From: Singulisphaera sp. GP187
GTDB lineage: Bacteria > Planctomycetota > Planctomycetia > Gemmatales > Gemmataceae
Direction of reading: 5' to 3'
DNA: 64,000 nt
NCBI GenBank assembly: GCA_945861245.1
Contig: CAMAUE010000007.1
Coordinates: forward strand, 1-64,000
The position numbers and the translations under genes were made by a program. The notes below the pieces were generated by a model that did not search any database, had not been told where the DNA came from, and was given only the letters and a program-made list of their open reading frames with translations. Positions 39,790 to 50,182 of this stretch are shown here, in pieces; the first letter of the stretch is position 1; each line of letters starts with the position of its first letter.

Positions 39790-42084
39790 ATGAAAACCGG
39801 GCAATTCCTGTTGCCGATCGTCGCGGCCTGTTTACTGGCGTCCCACGTCCACGCCGTCGAACCCACGCTGCGCACGCTCGACATTCGTGGCCTGCGCGTC
39901 GGCGGAACGACAACGCTGACCATCGACGGCGACGACCTCGGCAAAGCGCCGCGCCTCGTGCTGCCGTTTCCCGCCAAGCAGATTTTGAAGCCAGGCGCCA
40001 CCGACAAGAAAGCCGTCTTCGACGTGTCGCTCAGCGACGACGTCGAACCGGGGCTGCACCACCTCCGCATCGCCAGCGAAGGCGGCGTGAGCTTGCCAGT
40101 CGTCATCGGCGTCGATCGCATGGCTCACCTTCCCATCACCGCTCTGATCGCTGAATTGCCTGCGTCCCTGCATGGTTCGGTTGCCGGCGGCAGCATCGTT
40201 GAAACGAAGTTCGTCGGCAAAGTGAAGCAACGCATCCAGGTCGAGGTCGAGGCCCAACGGCTCGGCTCCAAATTGCGTCCGATCATTCACCTCTACAACA
40301 GCCGCAAGCTGCAACTCGCCTGGGCCTGGGCGACCCCGGTGTTGCTTGGCGACGCCCGGCTCGAAGCAGTTCTGCCCGAAGACGGGACGTACTTCGTAAC
40401 GCTTCACGATGCGGAATACGCTGCGGTGGCACCCTCGTTCTTTCGGCTCAAGTTAGGGACATGGTCGACAGCCGATTGGGTCTTTCCTCCGGTCGCTGGG
40501 CGTGGTCAAACGCTCAAAGTGATTGCCGACGGATTCTCCGCTGACGTGAAAACGCCGAACGCGCAGGGATATGTTCCGCTGACTTTTCCCAAGCAAGGCA
40601 TCTGGAGCGGACCGCGACCTTTCGTGAGCGTCAGTGCGAATGCCGAATTTGTCGAAGCACCGGTCACGGGAAAGTTGCAAGAGATTCCGGTTGGACCAGC
40701 GGGCGTGAGCGGAAAGCTAATCGCTCCATTCGAGGAAGATCGATATCGCGTCGCTGTCGCGCCTGGGAAAAAGGTCAAGCTCGAAGTCTTCGCTGAGCGC
40801 ATCGGTTCCGCCATCGACGTTGCCGTGGTCGTGCGCGATGAAAAAGGCACGCAGCTCGCGCGTGGCGAAGATTCGCCTGGCTCGCTCGATCCCGTGCTTG
40901 AATACAGCGTGCCCGAGAAGGTTGCTTCGATCATCGTCGGCGTCGTCGATGCCCAAGGGCGTGGCCATCCGAACGCCATCTATCGCCTGGTGATTACGCC
41001 GCAGTCCGCGTCCGCCGTTGGCGACGCCTTCGCACTGACAACCTCGCTTCAGCGTCTATCGCTGCCGGTCGGCGGTCGCGCCGTTTTGCCTGTCATCGCC
41101 GATCGACGCGGCGGATTCATGGGCAAGATCGACCTTCTCGCGGCAGAGTCGCAATCGAGCGTCAAATTCGCGGGCACTACGATTCCCGATGGTGCCGATG
41201 GCACGCTGCTCACCGTCGAGAAGACCGCCGCTGGAGTCGACGCGGTCATCACGAGTTTCAAGGGCAAAACCGCCGACGGCGTCGAGCAAATCGTCACGAT
41301 CAAGAATCATCCGCTTGAGAAGCTGCAGCCCTGGCTCGCCTCGGAGATCGCGATTGCGCCGACGACCGATGTCGCCGCCGAGTTCGCTGTCGATTGGCGT
41401 GACCTGCCCGATGCCACTGTGCTCTCGCCGGCGAGCCGACTGCTTCTGCCAGTCAAAATAATTCGCCCGGTCGGCAAGACAACGGTAAAACTTACGTTAC
41501 TCACCAGCCAAAATACGCCGCTCTTGAACAACGTACCTGACCCAATCAAAGCCATCCGCCAAGATAAGACCGGCGAAATCGCTGCCGGCGTTTCGACAGG
41601 CGATGTGACGGCAATCGTGCCGGCGGAGTTGACATCGCCCGTGTACGACGTCACTGTCCAGGCCGAACTGCTCGATCCCGCCAAGAAGGTGCTGGCGACG
41701 GCGTATGCTCCCGTTCGCCGAATGCCGGTGGTGCTGCCGATCGCTGTCAAGCTCGATGGCCCAAATCGCGTGGAGACGGCGTTCGACGCCAAGAAAGGCG
41801 CCACACTGAAGCTGCAAGGAAAACTCGAGCGCCGCGAAGGTTTGAAGGTAGACGTACTCTTGGCCATCGCCGGGCTGCCCGTCGGCGCCAAGACGGAAGC
41901 CATGACGGTCAAGGCCGACGCTTCGACGTTCACGATCAACGTGACCTTCCCGCCGACGGTTCCATCGGGCGAGATTTCGGGCGTCAAGCTGTCCGGCTCC
42001 TACGTGCCAGACGCCAAGCAGCCGAACGCGCGGGTGCGTAGCCGAGACGTGGACCTGACGATCGTGCTCAAGGCGATGCCTTGA
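39790..42084 (+). CDS. Exported protein with pre-peptidase C-terminal (PPC)-like domains
   Basis: MKTGQFLLPIVAACLLASHVHAVEPTLRTLDIRGLRVGGTTTLTIDGDDL...; EDRYRVAVAPGKKVKLEVFAERIGSAIDVAVVVRDEKGTQLA. Confidence 0.8.
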   Translation: MKTGQFLLPIVAACLLASHVHAVEPTLRTLDIRGLRVGGTTTLTIDGDDLGKAPRLVLPFPAKQILKPGATDKKAVFDVSLSDDVEPGLHHLRIASEGGVSLPVVIGVDRMAHLPITALIAELPASLHGSVAGGSIVETKFVGKVKQRIQVEVEAQRLGSKLRPIIHLYNSRKLQLAWAWATPVLLGDARLEAVLPEDGTYFVTLHDAEYAAVAPSFFRLKLGTWSTADWVFPPVAGRGQTLKVIADGFSADVKTPNAQGYVPLTFPKQGIWSGPRPFVSVSANAEFVEAPVTGKLQEIPVGPAGVSGKLIAPFEEDRYRVAVAPGKKVKLEVFAERIGSAIDVAVVVRDEKGTQLARGEDSPGSLDPVLEYSVPEKVASIIVGVVDAQGRGHPNAIYRLVITPQSASAVGDAFALTTSLQRLSLPVGGRAVLPVIADRRGGFMGKIDLLAAESQSSVKFAGTTIPDGADGTLLTVEKTAAGVDAVITSFKGKTADGVEQIVTIKNHPLEKLQPWLASEIAIAPTTDVAAEFAVDWRDLPDATVLSPASRLLLPVKIIRPVGKTTVKLTLLTSQNTPLLNNVPDPIKAIRQDKTGEIAAGVSTGDVTAIVPAELTSPVYDVTVQAELLDPAKKVLATAYAPVRRMPVVLPIAVKLDGPNRVETAFDAKKGATLKLQGKLERREGLKVDVLLAIAGLPVGAKTEAMTVKADASTFTINVTFPPTVPSGEISGVKLSGSYVPDAKQPNARVRSRDVDLTIVLKAMP

Positions 42085-42145
42085 ATATGAGTTCTCGTGA
42101 AGTATGAGCCATCAATCGCTTGGTACACAAGCTGAGGAAAATACC

Positions 42146-44617
42146 ATGAAGTTTCTTCCGTATCGGATTCTCATCCTAGGACTACTTCACGTTGGGTGCT
42201 TCAACGCCAGCGGATGGGCGCAAGACCCCAGCAAGCCGGTCCCCGCATCGATTCGCGTTGAACCGACAGCGGTGACGATCAAGCATCAGCGCGAGCCAGT
42301 TTCGCTGCTGGTGCTTGGCGAGTCCGCTGACGGTTTTTCGCTTGACTTACGCAGCCAGGCGAAGTTCGTCGTCGCCGATCCGAAGATCGCCGCGGTCGAT
42401 GCCAACGGTTGGCTGCAACCGATGAGCAACGGGCAAACGAACGTCAGCGTGACGATCGCCGGCGTTGTGAAGACCGTTGCCGTCAAGGTCGAGCTACCGG
42501 CGAAGGAATCGGCTATCAGCTTTCGCCATGAAGTCATGCCCGTGCTCTCGCGCGGGGCCTGCAACAGCGGCGGATGCCATGGCTTTTCGCTGGGCAAGAA
42601 CGGCTTCAAGTTGTCGCTCCGCGGCTCCGATCCGGATCCTGACTTCCTTGCCGCCACCAAGGACTCGCTCAGCCGTCGCCTGAACTTTCAAAATCCCGAC
42701 CTCAGCCTGCTCGTCACCAAGCCGTTGAGCGAGGTGCCTCACGAAGGCGGAGCACGCTTCTCACGCAAGAGCCTGTCGTTTGAAATCCTGACGAAGTGGA
42801 TCGAGCAAGGCGCTCCCGGCGACCTTACCGACACGGCCGAGGTCGTCAGCGTTCGGCTGTTCCCCGATAAATTGATTCTCGTGCCCGGACAGAAGCATCG
42901 TGTCCAGCTTCTCGCCACCTATTCCACGGGGGCCGTCCGCGATGTCACTCGGCTCGGCATTATCAATGCGAACAATACGCAGTATGCCGATGTCGCCGAT
43001 GAGGGCATTGTTGTTGGCGGCGATCCGGGCGAGACGGCAGTCGTGGGCCGATTTGAACGCGTGTTCGCAGCAACCAACGTCGTCGTCCTCAAGCCAGACC
43101 TGAAGTTCACGCCGACGCCTGTTCCGCAAGATCATCTGATCGATCGCTTCGTGATCGAGAAGCTCAATCGCATGAAGATCAAGCCGTCCGCGTTGGCAAG
43201 CGACGAAGAGTTCTTGCGACGCATATCTCTCGACATGATCGGCATTCAGCCGAAACCGGACGAGATACTGGCATTCCTCGCGGACAAAAACCCAAAGAAG
43301 CGCGAAGTGCTGATCGATTCGCTGTTTGAACGTCCTGAATTCGTCGATCAATGGTCGTTGAAGTGGGGCGATCTCCTGCAAAATTCACGTACCAACGCCA
43401 GCTCGAATTCGGTCTACCTCTTCCGCGAATGGCTCCGTAGCGCCGTCGCTTCAAACATGCCGATCGATGCCTTCGCACGCAAAATGCTCACCTCCCGCGG
43501 CGGTGCTGTGGACGACCCGGCATCGGTCTATTTCAACCCGAGCAAAGACGCTAACGATACGCTCGAACGGGCCACGCAAGTCTTCTGCGGCATTCGCATG
43601 CTCTGCGCTCGCTGCCATAGCCATCCCATGGAGAACTGGACCCAGGCCGACTATTATGGCCTGGCGAGTTTCTTCAACCAAGTCTCCGTTCGGGCCGACA
43701 CCCGCGCTCCGCAAGGCGTGCAGAATATGAAGTTCATTCAGATCAATCTGGCCACGGGGAACGCCGGCAACCCGCGATCCGGCAAGGCCCAGCCGCCGCG
43801 TTTCCTTGGCGGCGATGAGCCAAGCCTCGCGCTGAACACCGACCGTCGTCAGGCCTACGCCGATTGGCTGACGTCGCCGAAAAATCCGTTCTTCGCTCGC
43901 AGCATCGTCAATCGCTGGTGGAGCTATTTCTTCCATCGCGGCATCATCGATCCGGTGGACGATATTCGCAGCACCAATCCGCCGATCAATCCCGAATTGC
44001 TCGATGCGCTGACAAAGGACTTCATCGACCACAAGTTCGATCTGCGTCATCTGATGAAACGCATCGTCACCTCGCAGACGTATCAGCGTTCGAGCATCGC
44101 CAACGAATCGAACAAACACGACGAACAGAATTTTTCACGCACGATTCCGCGCCGCATCCCCGCCGAGGCGCTGTTGGACTCGCTGATCCAGGCCACGGGC
44201 GTTGCCGAGAATTTCCCGGGCGTCCCCGGCGGCTTCCGAGCGGCGCAACTGCCAGACGCCAATAGCGAGAACGCGTTCCTTCGGCTCTTCGGCCGGGCCC
44301 AGCGCATGGAGGCGTGCGAATGCGAGCGCGACAACGGCTCGAACATGCTCCAGGCGCTGCACTTCCTCAACAGCAAGAGCATCCAGGGGCGCGTCGTCAA
44401 CGCCAATGGCCGGGCGGCGTTGCTTACTCGGCTGAAAATATCGGACGCTGAGGTCGTTACGGAATTGTACTTATGGTCAATCGCCCGTCGACCGAGCGCC
44501 GCCGAATCGAAGCTGGCGACCGACTACCTCAAGAACCATGCCGAGCGTCGCGCGGAAGCCGTACAAGATCTGTTCTGGGCGCTGCTGAATAGCCGGGAGT
44601 TTCTGCTGGTGCATTAG
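42146..44617 (+). CDS. DUF1549/DUF1553 (PSD1-type) protein with N-terminal Ig-like region
   Basis: CNSGGCHGFSLGKNGFKLSLRGSDP; RSIVNRWWSYFFHRGIIDPVDDIRSTNPPINPELLDALTKDFIDHKFDLRHLMKRI. Confidence 0.93.
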   Translation: MKFLPYRILILGLLHVGCFNASGWAQDPSKPVPASIRVEPTAVTIKHQREPVSLLVLGESADGFSLDLRSQAKFVVADPKIAAVDANGWLQPMSNGQTNVSVTIAGVVKTVAVKVELPAKESAISFRHEVMPVLSRGACNSGGCHGFSLGKNGFKLSLRGSDPDPDFLAATKDSLSRRLNFQNPDLSLLVTKPLSEVPHEGGARFSRKSLSFEILTKWIEQGAPGDLTDTAEVVSVRLFPDKLILVPGQKHRVQLLATYSTGAVRDVTRLGIINANNTQYADVADEGIVVGGDPGETAVVGRFERVFAATNVVVLKPDLKFTPTPVPQDHLIDRFVIEKLNRMKIKPSALASDEEFLRRISLDMIGIQPKPDEILAFLADKNPKKREVLIDSLFERPEFVDQWSLKWGDLLQNSRTNASSNSVYLFREWLRSAVASNMPIDAFARKMLTSRGGAVDDPASVYFNPSKDANDTLERATQVFCGIRMLCARCHSHPMENWTQADYYGLASFFNQVSVRADTRAPQGVQNMKFIQINLATGNAGNPRSGKAQPPRFLGGDEPSLALNTDRRQAYADWLTSPKNPFFARSIVNRWWSYFFHRGIIDPVDDIRSTNPPINPELLDALTKDFIDHKFDLRHLMKRIVTSQTYQRSSIANESNKHDEQNFSRTIPRRIPAEALLDSLIQATGVAENFPGVPGGFRAAQLPDANSENAFLRLFGRAQRMEACECERDNGSNMLQALHFLNSKSIQGRVVNANGRAALLTRLKISDAEVVTELYLWSIARRPSAAESKLATDYLKNHAERRAEAVQDLFWALLNSREFLLVH

Positions 44618-44625
44618 TTGCAACA

Positions 44626-44701
44626 GTTTTGCCGCTCGCCTTTGGCGAGCGCGGATGCCGTGCCACCCAATTCCGCGCTCGCCGAAAGCGAGCGGCTAAA
44701 C
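44626..44701. repeat. Inverted repeat, TTTGCCGCTCGCCTTTGGCGAGCGCGG family
   Basis: gttttgccgctcgcctttggcgagcgcgg ... ccgcgctcgccgaaagcgagcggctaaac. Confidence 0.88.
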
Positions 44702-44778
44702 CTTGTTCCACCACGCACTCTCGATAGCATACCCCAACGTGGGAAACTCCTATCGCTTGGCAATAACCGGTCGCTTTC

Positions 44779-46020
44779 ATGGAACACAAAGTCCACATCA
44801 TTGGCATCGGCACGGACGGCATCGGCGGGCTCGCGGGAAAGCCGCGCGAGTTGCTGCAAGCCGCCGAGCTGATCCTTGGCGCCAAGGCGGCGCTTGCTCT
44901 CATTCCCGAACTCACAGCCGAGCGATTAGTGCTTTCGGGCAACCTGCACGATGCCGTGCGGAAGCTTGAAGCGTCAGGCCATCGGCGTACCGTCGTTCTC
45001 GCGGGCGGCGATCCGCTCTTTTACGGCGTCGCTCGTTATCTGTGCGAAAAGCTTGGCAGCGATCGCTTCGAGGTTTGGCCCCACGTCAGCACGATGCAGC
45101 TTGCCTTCGCACGTATCAAGGAATCGTGGGAGGAGGCTTACCTCACCAATCTCGCCACGCATTCGCTTGACAGCGTGCTCGATCGCGTTCGCACAGCTGA
45201 GACAGTCGGCATCTTCACGAGCGACGAAGAAACGCCGCCGATTGTCGCCAGGCAGCTGCTCGCGCGTGGCATCGATTACTTCCACGCCTTTGTGTGCGAA
45301 AATCTCGGCGCTCCCAACGAGCGCGTCACGCAGGGAGAGCTTGAAGAAATTCAGGAGATGGATTTCGACGCGCTCAACGTGATGATCCTGAAACGCAAGC
45401 CCGATCGGCCCGACCTTCAGAAGACGCCGAGCCGATTCCGCCGATTCGGCAATCTGGATGATGCATTTATCCAAAGCCGACCGAAGAGCGGTCTGATCAC
45501 CGGCGCCGAGGTAAGAGCGATTGCGTTGGCCAAACTTGATGTGCAGCATAGCTCGGTGATCTGGGATATCGGCGCCGGCGCCGGCGCGGTCGCCATCGAA
45601 GCCGCCCAGCTCGCCACCAGTGGAATGGTCTACGCGATCGAGCAGGATGTCGCCGACTATCACTTGATCGTCGCCAACGCTCAGACGTTCGGCATCAAGA
45701 ATCTCACAGCGGTGCATGGCACGGCCCCGGCGGTCTTCGACGGCCTGCCCGCGCCGGACGCCGTCTTCGTCGGCGGTATTCGGCGCGAAGTCGCAAGACT
45801 GCTCGAATCGGTCTTCCGTGTGCTGCGTCCCGGCGGGCGGTTGGTCGTGAACGTCGCATCGCTCGAAGCGCTCAGCGCGACCTATGCAGCGATGAAATTG
45901 CTCGCGCCGACAATCGACGGCCTGCTCGTCAATATCGCGCGCGGCAACGAGCAACTCGAAACCATGCGCTTCGAGGCGCTGAATCCGACGTTTCTGCTCA
46001 CGATCGTGAAACCAATCTGA
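44779..46020 (+). CDS. cobL: Precorrin-6Y C5,15-methyltransferase (fused CbiE-CbiT)
   Basis: VHIIGIGTDGIGGLAGKPRELLQAAELILGAKAAL; second half SGLITGAEVRAIALAKLDVQHSSVIWDIGAGAGAVAIEAAQL. Confidence 0.94.
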   Translation: MEHKVHIIGIGTDGIGGLAGKPRELLQAAELILGAKAALALIPELTAERLVLSGNLHDAVRKLEASGHRRTVVLAGGDPLFYGVARYLCEKLGSDRFEVWPHVSTMQLAFARIKESWEEAYLTNLATHSLDSVLDRVRTAETVGIFTSDEETPPIVARQLLARGIDYFHAFVCENLGAPNERVTQGELEEIQEMDFDALNVMILKRKPDRPDLQKTPSRFRRFGNLDDAFIQSRPKSGLITGAEVRAIALAKLDVQHSSVIWDIGAGAGAVAIEAAQLATSGMVYAIEQDVADYHLIVANAQTFGIKNLTAVHGTAPAVFDGLPAPDAVFVGGIRREVARLLESVFRVLRPGGRLVVNVASLEALSATYAAMKLLAPTIDGLLVNIARGNEQLETMRFEALNPTFLLTIVKPI

Positions 46021-46028
46021 TTCACAAC

Positions 46029-46472
46029 ATGAACGAACCGCATCCACGCCGAAAGCCCTGGGCGGCACGCATTTTGGTCGTGCTCTTCTTCGCGGTCGTC
46101 GTCCCGATTAGTTCGAGCATCCTCTACACCTACTCGCCGAAGCAGCATTCCTACATCCCGTGCCCTTTCAATTGGCTCACCGACCTGCACTGCCCTGGCT
46201 GCGGCGCGACACGCTGTACGCACGCACTTCTGCATGGCGACATCCGCCAGGCGCTCGCTTACAATTCACTATTCGTAATCATGTTGCCCTTGATCGGCTA
46301 TGTCACCGTTCGCATGGTGATTGAACTGTGGACGGACAAGACCGCGCCGGGCATCGATTTCCCGATATGGTTGCAACGTGGGTTGATCGTGGTGGTGGTC
46401 GTCTACTGGATCGCGCGCAATATCGATGTGGTTCCGCTGTCGCTACTGGCGCCGCATGACCTTCCCGTTTAG
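46029..46472 (+). CDS. DUF2752 membrane protein
   Basis: CPFNWLTDLHCPGCGATRCTHALLHGDIRQALAYNSLFVIMLP; stop codon supplied by the adjacent repeat. Confidence 0.88.
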   Translation: MNEPHPRRKPWAARILVVLFFAVVVPISSSILYTYSPKQHSYIPCPFNWLTDLHCPGCGATRCTHALLHGDIRQALAYNSLFVIMLPLIGYVTVRMVIELWTDKTAPGIDFPIWLQRGLIVVVVVYWIARNIDVVPLSLLAPHDLPV

Positions 46473-46531
46473 CCGCTCGCCTCGGGCGAGCGCGGGGGCC
46501 GCGCTCGCCCGAGGCGAGCGGCCAAACGGGA
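46465..46531. repeat. Inverted repeat, GTTTAGCCGCTCGCCTCGGGCGAGCGCGG variant
   Basis: cccgtttagccgctcgcctcgggcgagcgcgg...gcgctcgcccgaggcgagcggccaaacggg. Confidence 0.92.
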
Positions 46532-46540
46532 AGGTGTGCA

Positions 46541-49500
46541 TCAGCGATTGAACAAAAACGCCGGGCTGTTCATCAACGCCCAGGCCAGATCCTGTGCACC
46601 AAGCACGCGAGCGGACGACGGCACAGCGGAGTCCGTGACGGCTCGCTGCAATCGCGCTAACTCCTGATCGAGCAACCGCACGTGGTTGACGATCATCGCC
46701 ACTTCTTGCGGCGTGCGTTTGTCGCGTGGAATCTCAATCAACTTGGCGATGTTCGCGGGCGTGGTGCCTTGCATCTGCACCGGCGGCTTGCCGTTGGTAA
46801 ACGACACGCGGAACTTGCCGATGGCGTGTTGCATACCGAAGCTCTGCTGCATCGTCATGTTGAGCGTGATGCCCTCGGTGCTGCCGAGCTTGCCTTGCAC
46901 TTCAAACACAGCCACCTGCGGCTTGCCATACTGCGGCGCGATCGCCCAGCCCGATTGCGGATTGTTGTCCACGGCATTGGCGACGGGAAACGCGTCTTGC
47001 GAGAAGGTCGCCTGCGGACGGATCAACTTCACTTGCTTCGCTTTGCCCTTTTCTCCGGTCTTGATGTAGTCAAGCTTCAATTCATTCAGCACGAAGTTCC
47101 CATTCGCCGATCGGCCTGGACCTTGCGCTGGCAAGCTGGGATCGGGCAGCACTTCGAGACGGATGCCCGTGATGTCCGGCACTTTCGTTTCAAAGGTGAG
47201 CGTATAGGTTTCCGTTACGGGGTTCGGTCCGCCGACGAGAATCGAGCCGTCCTTCTGTTTGGTGAATGTTACTTTGCCGAGCGACTTCATCGTGGTCGGA
47301 TCGAGCGGGAACCAGACCGGCGTGCGCGTGGCGGATTCCTCAAATTGCTTGACGATCTGCGGCAAATTCTTCTCATAGGCGAATACCGCCTCCTCGCGCT
47401 TCTTGCGTTCGACAAGCAAGTCGGCGTGCTCGGCCTCCGCGGCGCGAATCGCCTTGATGCCTAGCTCGATCTCCTTCGCGTTCGGACGTCGACTCAAGAT
47501 CGCGACGAATAATTCCTCCACGACTTTCACATCGTCCTTCTGGGCGGCAACGATTTTGGCGATGCGATTTGCTGGGTCTTTGATCGCATCGTTGATGACT
47601 GGCCCAGTCACTAAGCTCAAGATCGGGCCAAGCTGCATCGCGTTGCTGCGTTCGCATTCGCAAGCGCTTTCGCGCGGCGGACGCCCCAACAACTCCAGGA
47701 ACTCGCCGGGAACTTTCACGCTCGAATCGATCGTCTGCACCGCGCGTGCCCCCGGTGGTAGGCCTGGAATCTTGGAAAGCGATCCCGTCACACGATGAAT
47801 CGAATCGAACAACACCTCAGCCGACAACCGGCGGGCGATGGCGTGAGAATAGTTGGTGTCGTCGTCCTTGTTCCATTGGTTGGTGGCAATGGAATGTTGA
47901 TAAGTGCGCGATTTGCAGATCGTCTTGATCAACTTTTGCACGTCAAATCCGCTGTCGATGAAGTCGGCGGATAGCTTATCGAGCAACTCTGGATTCGTCG
48001 GCGGATTGCCCGCGCGAATGTCGTCGATCGGCTCGATGATGCCCGTGCCGAGCAGGTAGCTCCAGACGCGATTCACGTAGCTCTTGGCGAAATACGGGTT
48101 GTCCTTGGTCGTGATCCATTTGGCGAGTTGTTCGCGGCGAGCGCCGGTTTGGGGCGGCGTGCTGGCGTGCGTAAACGGGAACTTGGTGATCGCGGGCAGG
48201 CCGGTGCGTTCGTTCTTGAAATCGCCCGTTTTGGCGTCTTCGATGATCTCGACTAACGGCAAGGCGCCGCGCACTGCGGTCCCTTCGGTCTTTCGGCCCT
48301 TGAACTTCGGATCCTCGCGACGATTGATCTGCGCGAAGAACGACGTCAGTTCGTAATACTGATTCTGCGTCCAGCGCTCGAACGGGTGATCGTGGCATTT
48401 GTTGCAATTAAACCGCACGGCGAGGAAGAGGTGCGTCGTGTTCTCCATCGCCAAATCCGGATCGCGAAGAATCTTGAAGTATGCCGCCGCCGGGTTCGCG
48501 ACATTGGAACCGCTGGCCGTCAGAAGCTTGTAGCAAAACTGATCGTATGGCACGTTGCTCGCGACCGATTCACGGATGAATTTGCGAAACGCCTCGGCAC
48601 CTTCGACGCCGAGAAATTTGCGATTGACCTGAAGCAGGTCGGCCCATTTGTTCGCCCAGTGATCGACAAACTCGCCGCCGCCGACCAGGTCATCAATGAG
48701 CTTTTCGCGTTTCTGTCGGCTTGGCGTTTTGTCGTCGAGAAACTTGGCGACGACTTCAGGTTCGGGCGGCAGGCCAGTTAGGTCGAGGTACAATCGACGA
48801 ACGAAATCGCTCTCTGAGCACACGTCGCTCGGCTGAATCTTCATCGCCTTGAGCTTGTTGTAAACCGCATCGTCGATGTAATTGTAGGTCGGCGTGTCTT
48901 TCCATGCAAAGCCGGTGCGGTCGCCCATGATGATGATTGTCGCCGCGGCGTAGCTGCCCTCGTAGCGTGCCAGCACGGCGATTTCGCCTCGACGCACGGC
49001 GGTGACGATGCCGGCCCTGTCCATCGTCGCCACTTCGATATTGCTGCTTTCGAGAAACGCCTCGGCACTGACATCGCGCTTCGAGCCATCGGTGTACGTC
49101 GCCCACACCGTGAGTTGCTGCTTCATACCAGGCAGCGCGATGACGGCATAGGCGGGCGAAACTTCGACTTTCGTCACCTTCGGTGCATTCGTATCAAACT
49201 TGACGCCTTGTGTGATCCAAAGGCGGAGCAACTCGTAGTTCGGCTCGCCCGGTTGTGTGAGGACACCGCCGACGTGCGGGACAACACCGGTGGCCTTGAG
49301 AAGCATTAAGCTTCGCTCTGGCGCGGCGCGGTTAAAGCGGCGGGCGCCGTGATCGTCAATGAGCGTGCGATGATCGTAGAGCGGGTCATAGCCACGAAGC
49401 GAGAGCTGAAAGCCGTTTTTGCCCTGGGCCGAGCCATGGCATGTGCCTGCGTTGCAGCCCATGCGTGAGAGGGTCGGCATGACATCGCGGGTGAAGCTGA

Positions 49501-49855
49501 CGTCAACGGTTGTCGTTTGGCCGATGACGTTGACGGCAATGCTGCCGGTCTGGCCTTCGACGGTGAACTTCAGCTCACCCTGGCCGTCTTGCAATGGCCT
49601 GACCTGGCCGCGTTCGGAGACTTTGACGCTCGCCGGCACCGTGAATTTGGCGAGCCGAGTGACATCGACGCGATCGCCGTTGTCGAGCACGCCGGTAAGG
49701 AGAAGCTGGCGATACTCGAACGGCGTCTTGAGCTCGATGCTCGTCGGCGCAACTTCGACCTTGGTTAGCTTCGCCCCCGGCGGCAGCTTCTCCTGGGCGT
49801 AGATGCTGAACGTAGCCAGGGCGAAAGTGGCGATGGAGAGGATGAAGCGTTTCAT
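46541..49855 (-). CDS. DUF1549/DUF1553 (PSD1-type) protein with extra C-terminal region
   Basis: CNAGTCHGSAQGKNGFQLSLRGYDP; KSYVNRVWSYLLGTGIIEPIDDIRAGNPPTNPELLDKLSADFIDSGFDVQKLIKTI; signal MKRFILSIATFALATFSIYA. Confidence 0.93.
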   Translation of the reverse strand: MKRFILSIATFALATFSIYAQEKLPPGAKLTKVEVAPTSIELKTPFEYRQLLLTGVLDNGDRVDVTRLAKFTVPASVKVSERGQVRPLQDGQGELKFTVEGQTGSIAVNVIGQTTTVDVSFTRDVMPTLSRMGCNAGTCHGSAQGKNGFQLSLRGYDPLYDHRTLIDDHGARRFNRAAPERSLMLLKATGVVPHVGGVLTQPGEPNYELLRLWITQGVKFDTNAPKVTKVEVSPAYAVIALPGMKQQLTVWATYTDGSKRDVSAEAFLESSNIEVATMDRAGIVTAVRRGEIAVLARYEGSYAAATIIIMGDRTGFAWKDTPTYNYIDDAVYNKLKAMKIQPSDVCSESDFVRRLYLDLTGLPPEPEVVAKFLDDKTPSRQKREKLIDDLVGGGEFVDHWANKWADLLQVNRKFLGVEGAEAFRKFIRESVASNVPYDQFCYKLLTASGSNVANPAAAYFKILRDPDLAMENTTHLFLAVRFNCNKCHDHPFERWTQNQYYELTSFFAQINRREDPKFKGRKTEGTAVRGALPLVEIIEDAKTGDFKNERTGLPAITKFPFTHASTPPQTGARREQLAKWITTKDNPYFAKSYVNRVWSYLLGTGIIEPIDDIRAGNPPTNPELLDKLSADFIDSGFDVQKLIKTICKSRTYQHSIATNQWNKDDDTNYSHAIARRLSAEVLFDSIHRVTGSLSKIPGLPPGARAVQTIDSSVKVPGEFLELLGRPPRESACECERSNAMQLGPILSLVTGPVINDAIKDPANRIAKIVAAQKDDVKVVEELFVAILSRRPNAKEIELGIKAIRAAEAEHADLLVERKKREEAVFAYEKNLPQIVKQFEESATRTPVWFPLDPTTMKSLGKVTFTKQKDGSILVGGPNPVTETYTLTFETKVPDITGIRLEVLPDPSLPAQGPGRSANGNFVLNELKLDYIKTGEKGKAKQVKLIRPQATFSQDAFPVANAVDNNPQSGWAIAPQYGKPQVAVFEVQGKLGSTEGITLNMTMQQSFGMQHAIGKFRVSFTNGKPPVQMQGTTPANIAKLIEIPRDKRTPQEVAMIVNHVRLLDQELARLQRAVTDSAVPSSARVLGAQDLAWALMNSPAFLFNR

Positions 49856-49939
49856 GTATTGAGTTCCCGTTTGGGTGATTCGTTGATCTATGGTCGAGGT
49901 TATCCGTACGATCCGAGGGTTCTGTCGTTGCCGATCGTT

Positions 49940-50167
49940 CTATTTGGCAGGCGAGGCCGCCTTCTTCGCTGGGGCCGGCACTAATTCGATCTCGTCCGCG
50001 CGCATCTCGAAGAACTCTGGATCGCTGTAGGTTATCGGGACGAGAACTTGGTAGACTCGGCACCCTCCTGTGCCCAGCGGACCCCGGTCTTCCGTTATCG
50101 TGCCCGCAAAACGTGTGATGCCGTCGCGGTATCGGACGCGGTCACCAATTTTGTATTGTGGTCGCAT
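49940..50167 (-). CDS. Small SH3/Tudor-like hypothetical protein (75 aa), last gene of the toxin-like operon
   Basis: MRPQYKIGDRVRYRDGITRFAGTITEDRGPLGTGGCRVYQVLVPITYSDPEFFEMRADEIELVPAPAKK. Confidence 0.65.
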   Translation of the reverse strand: MRPQYKIGDRVRYRDGITRFAGTITEDRGPLGTGGCRVYQVLVPITYSDPEFFEMRADEIELVPAPAKKAASPAK

Positions 50168-50182
50168 GTAAACCTGCCTTTC

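Noticed and set aside
44974-46068. 364-aa minus-strand ORF
   Set aside because: Shadow of the cobL-type gene.
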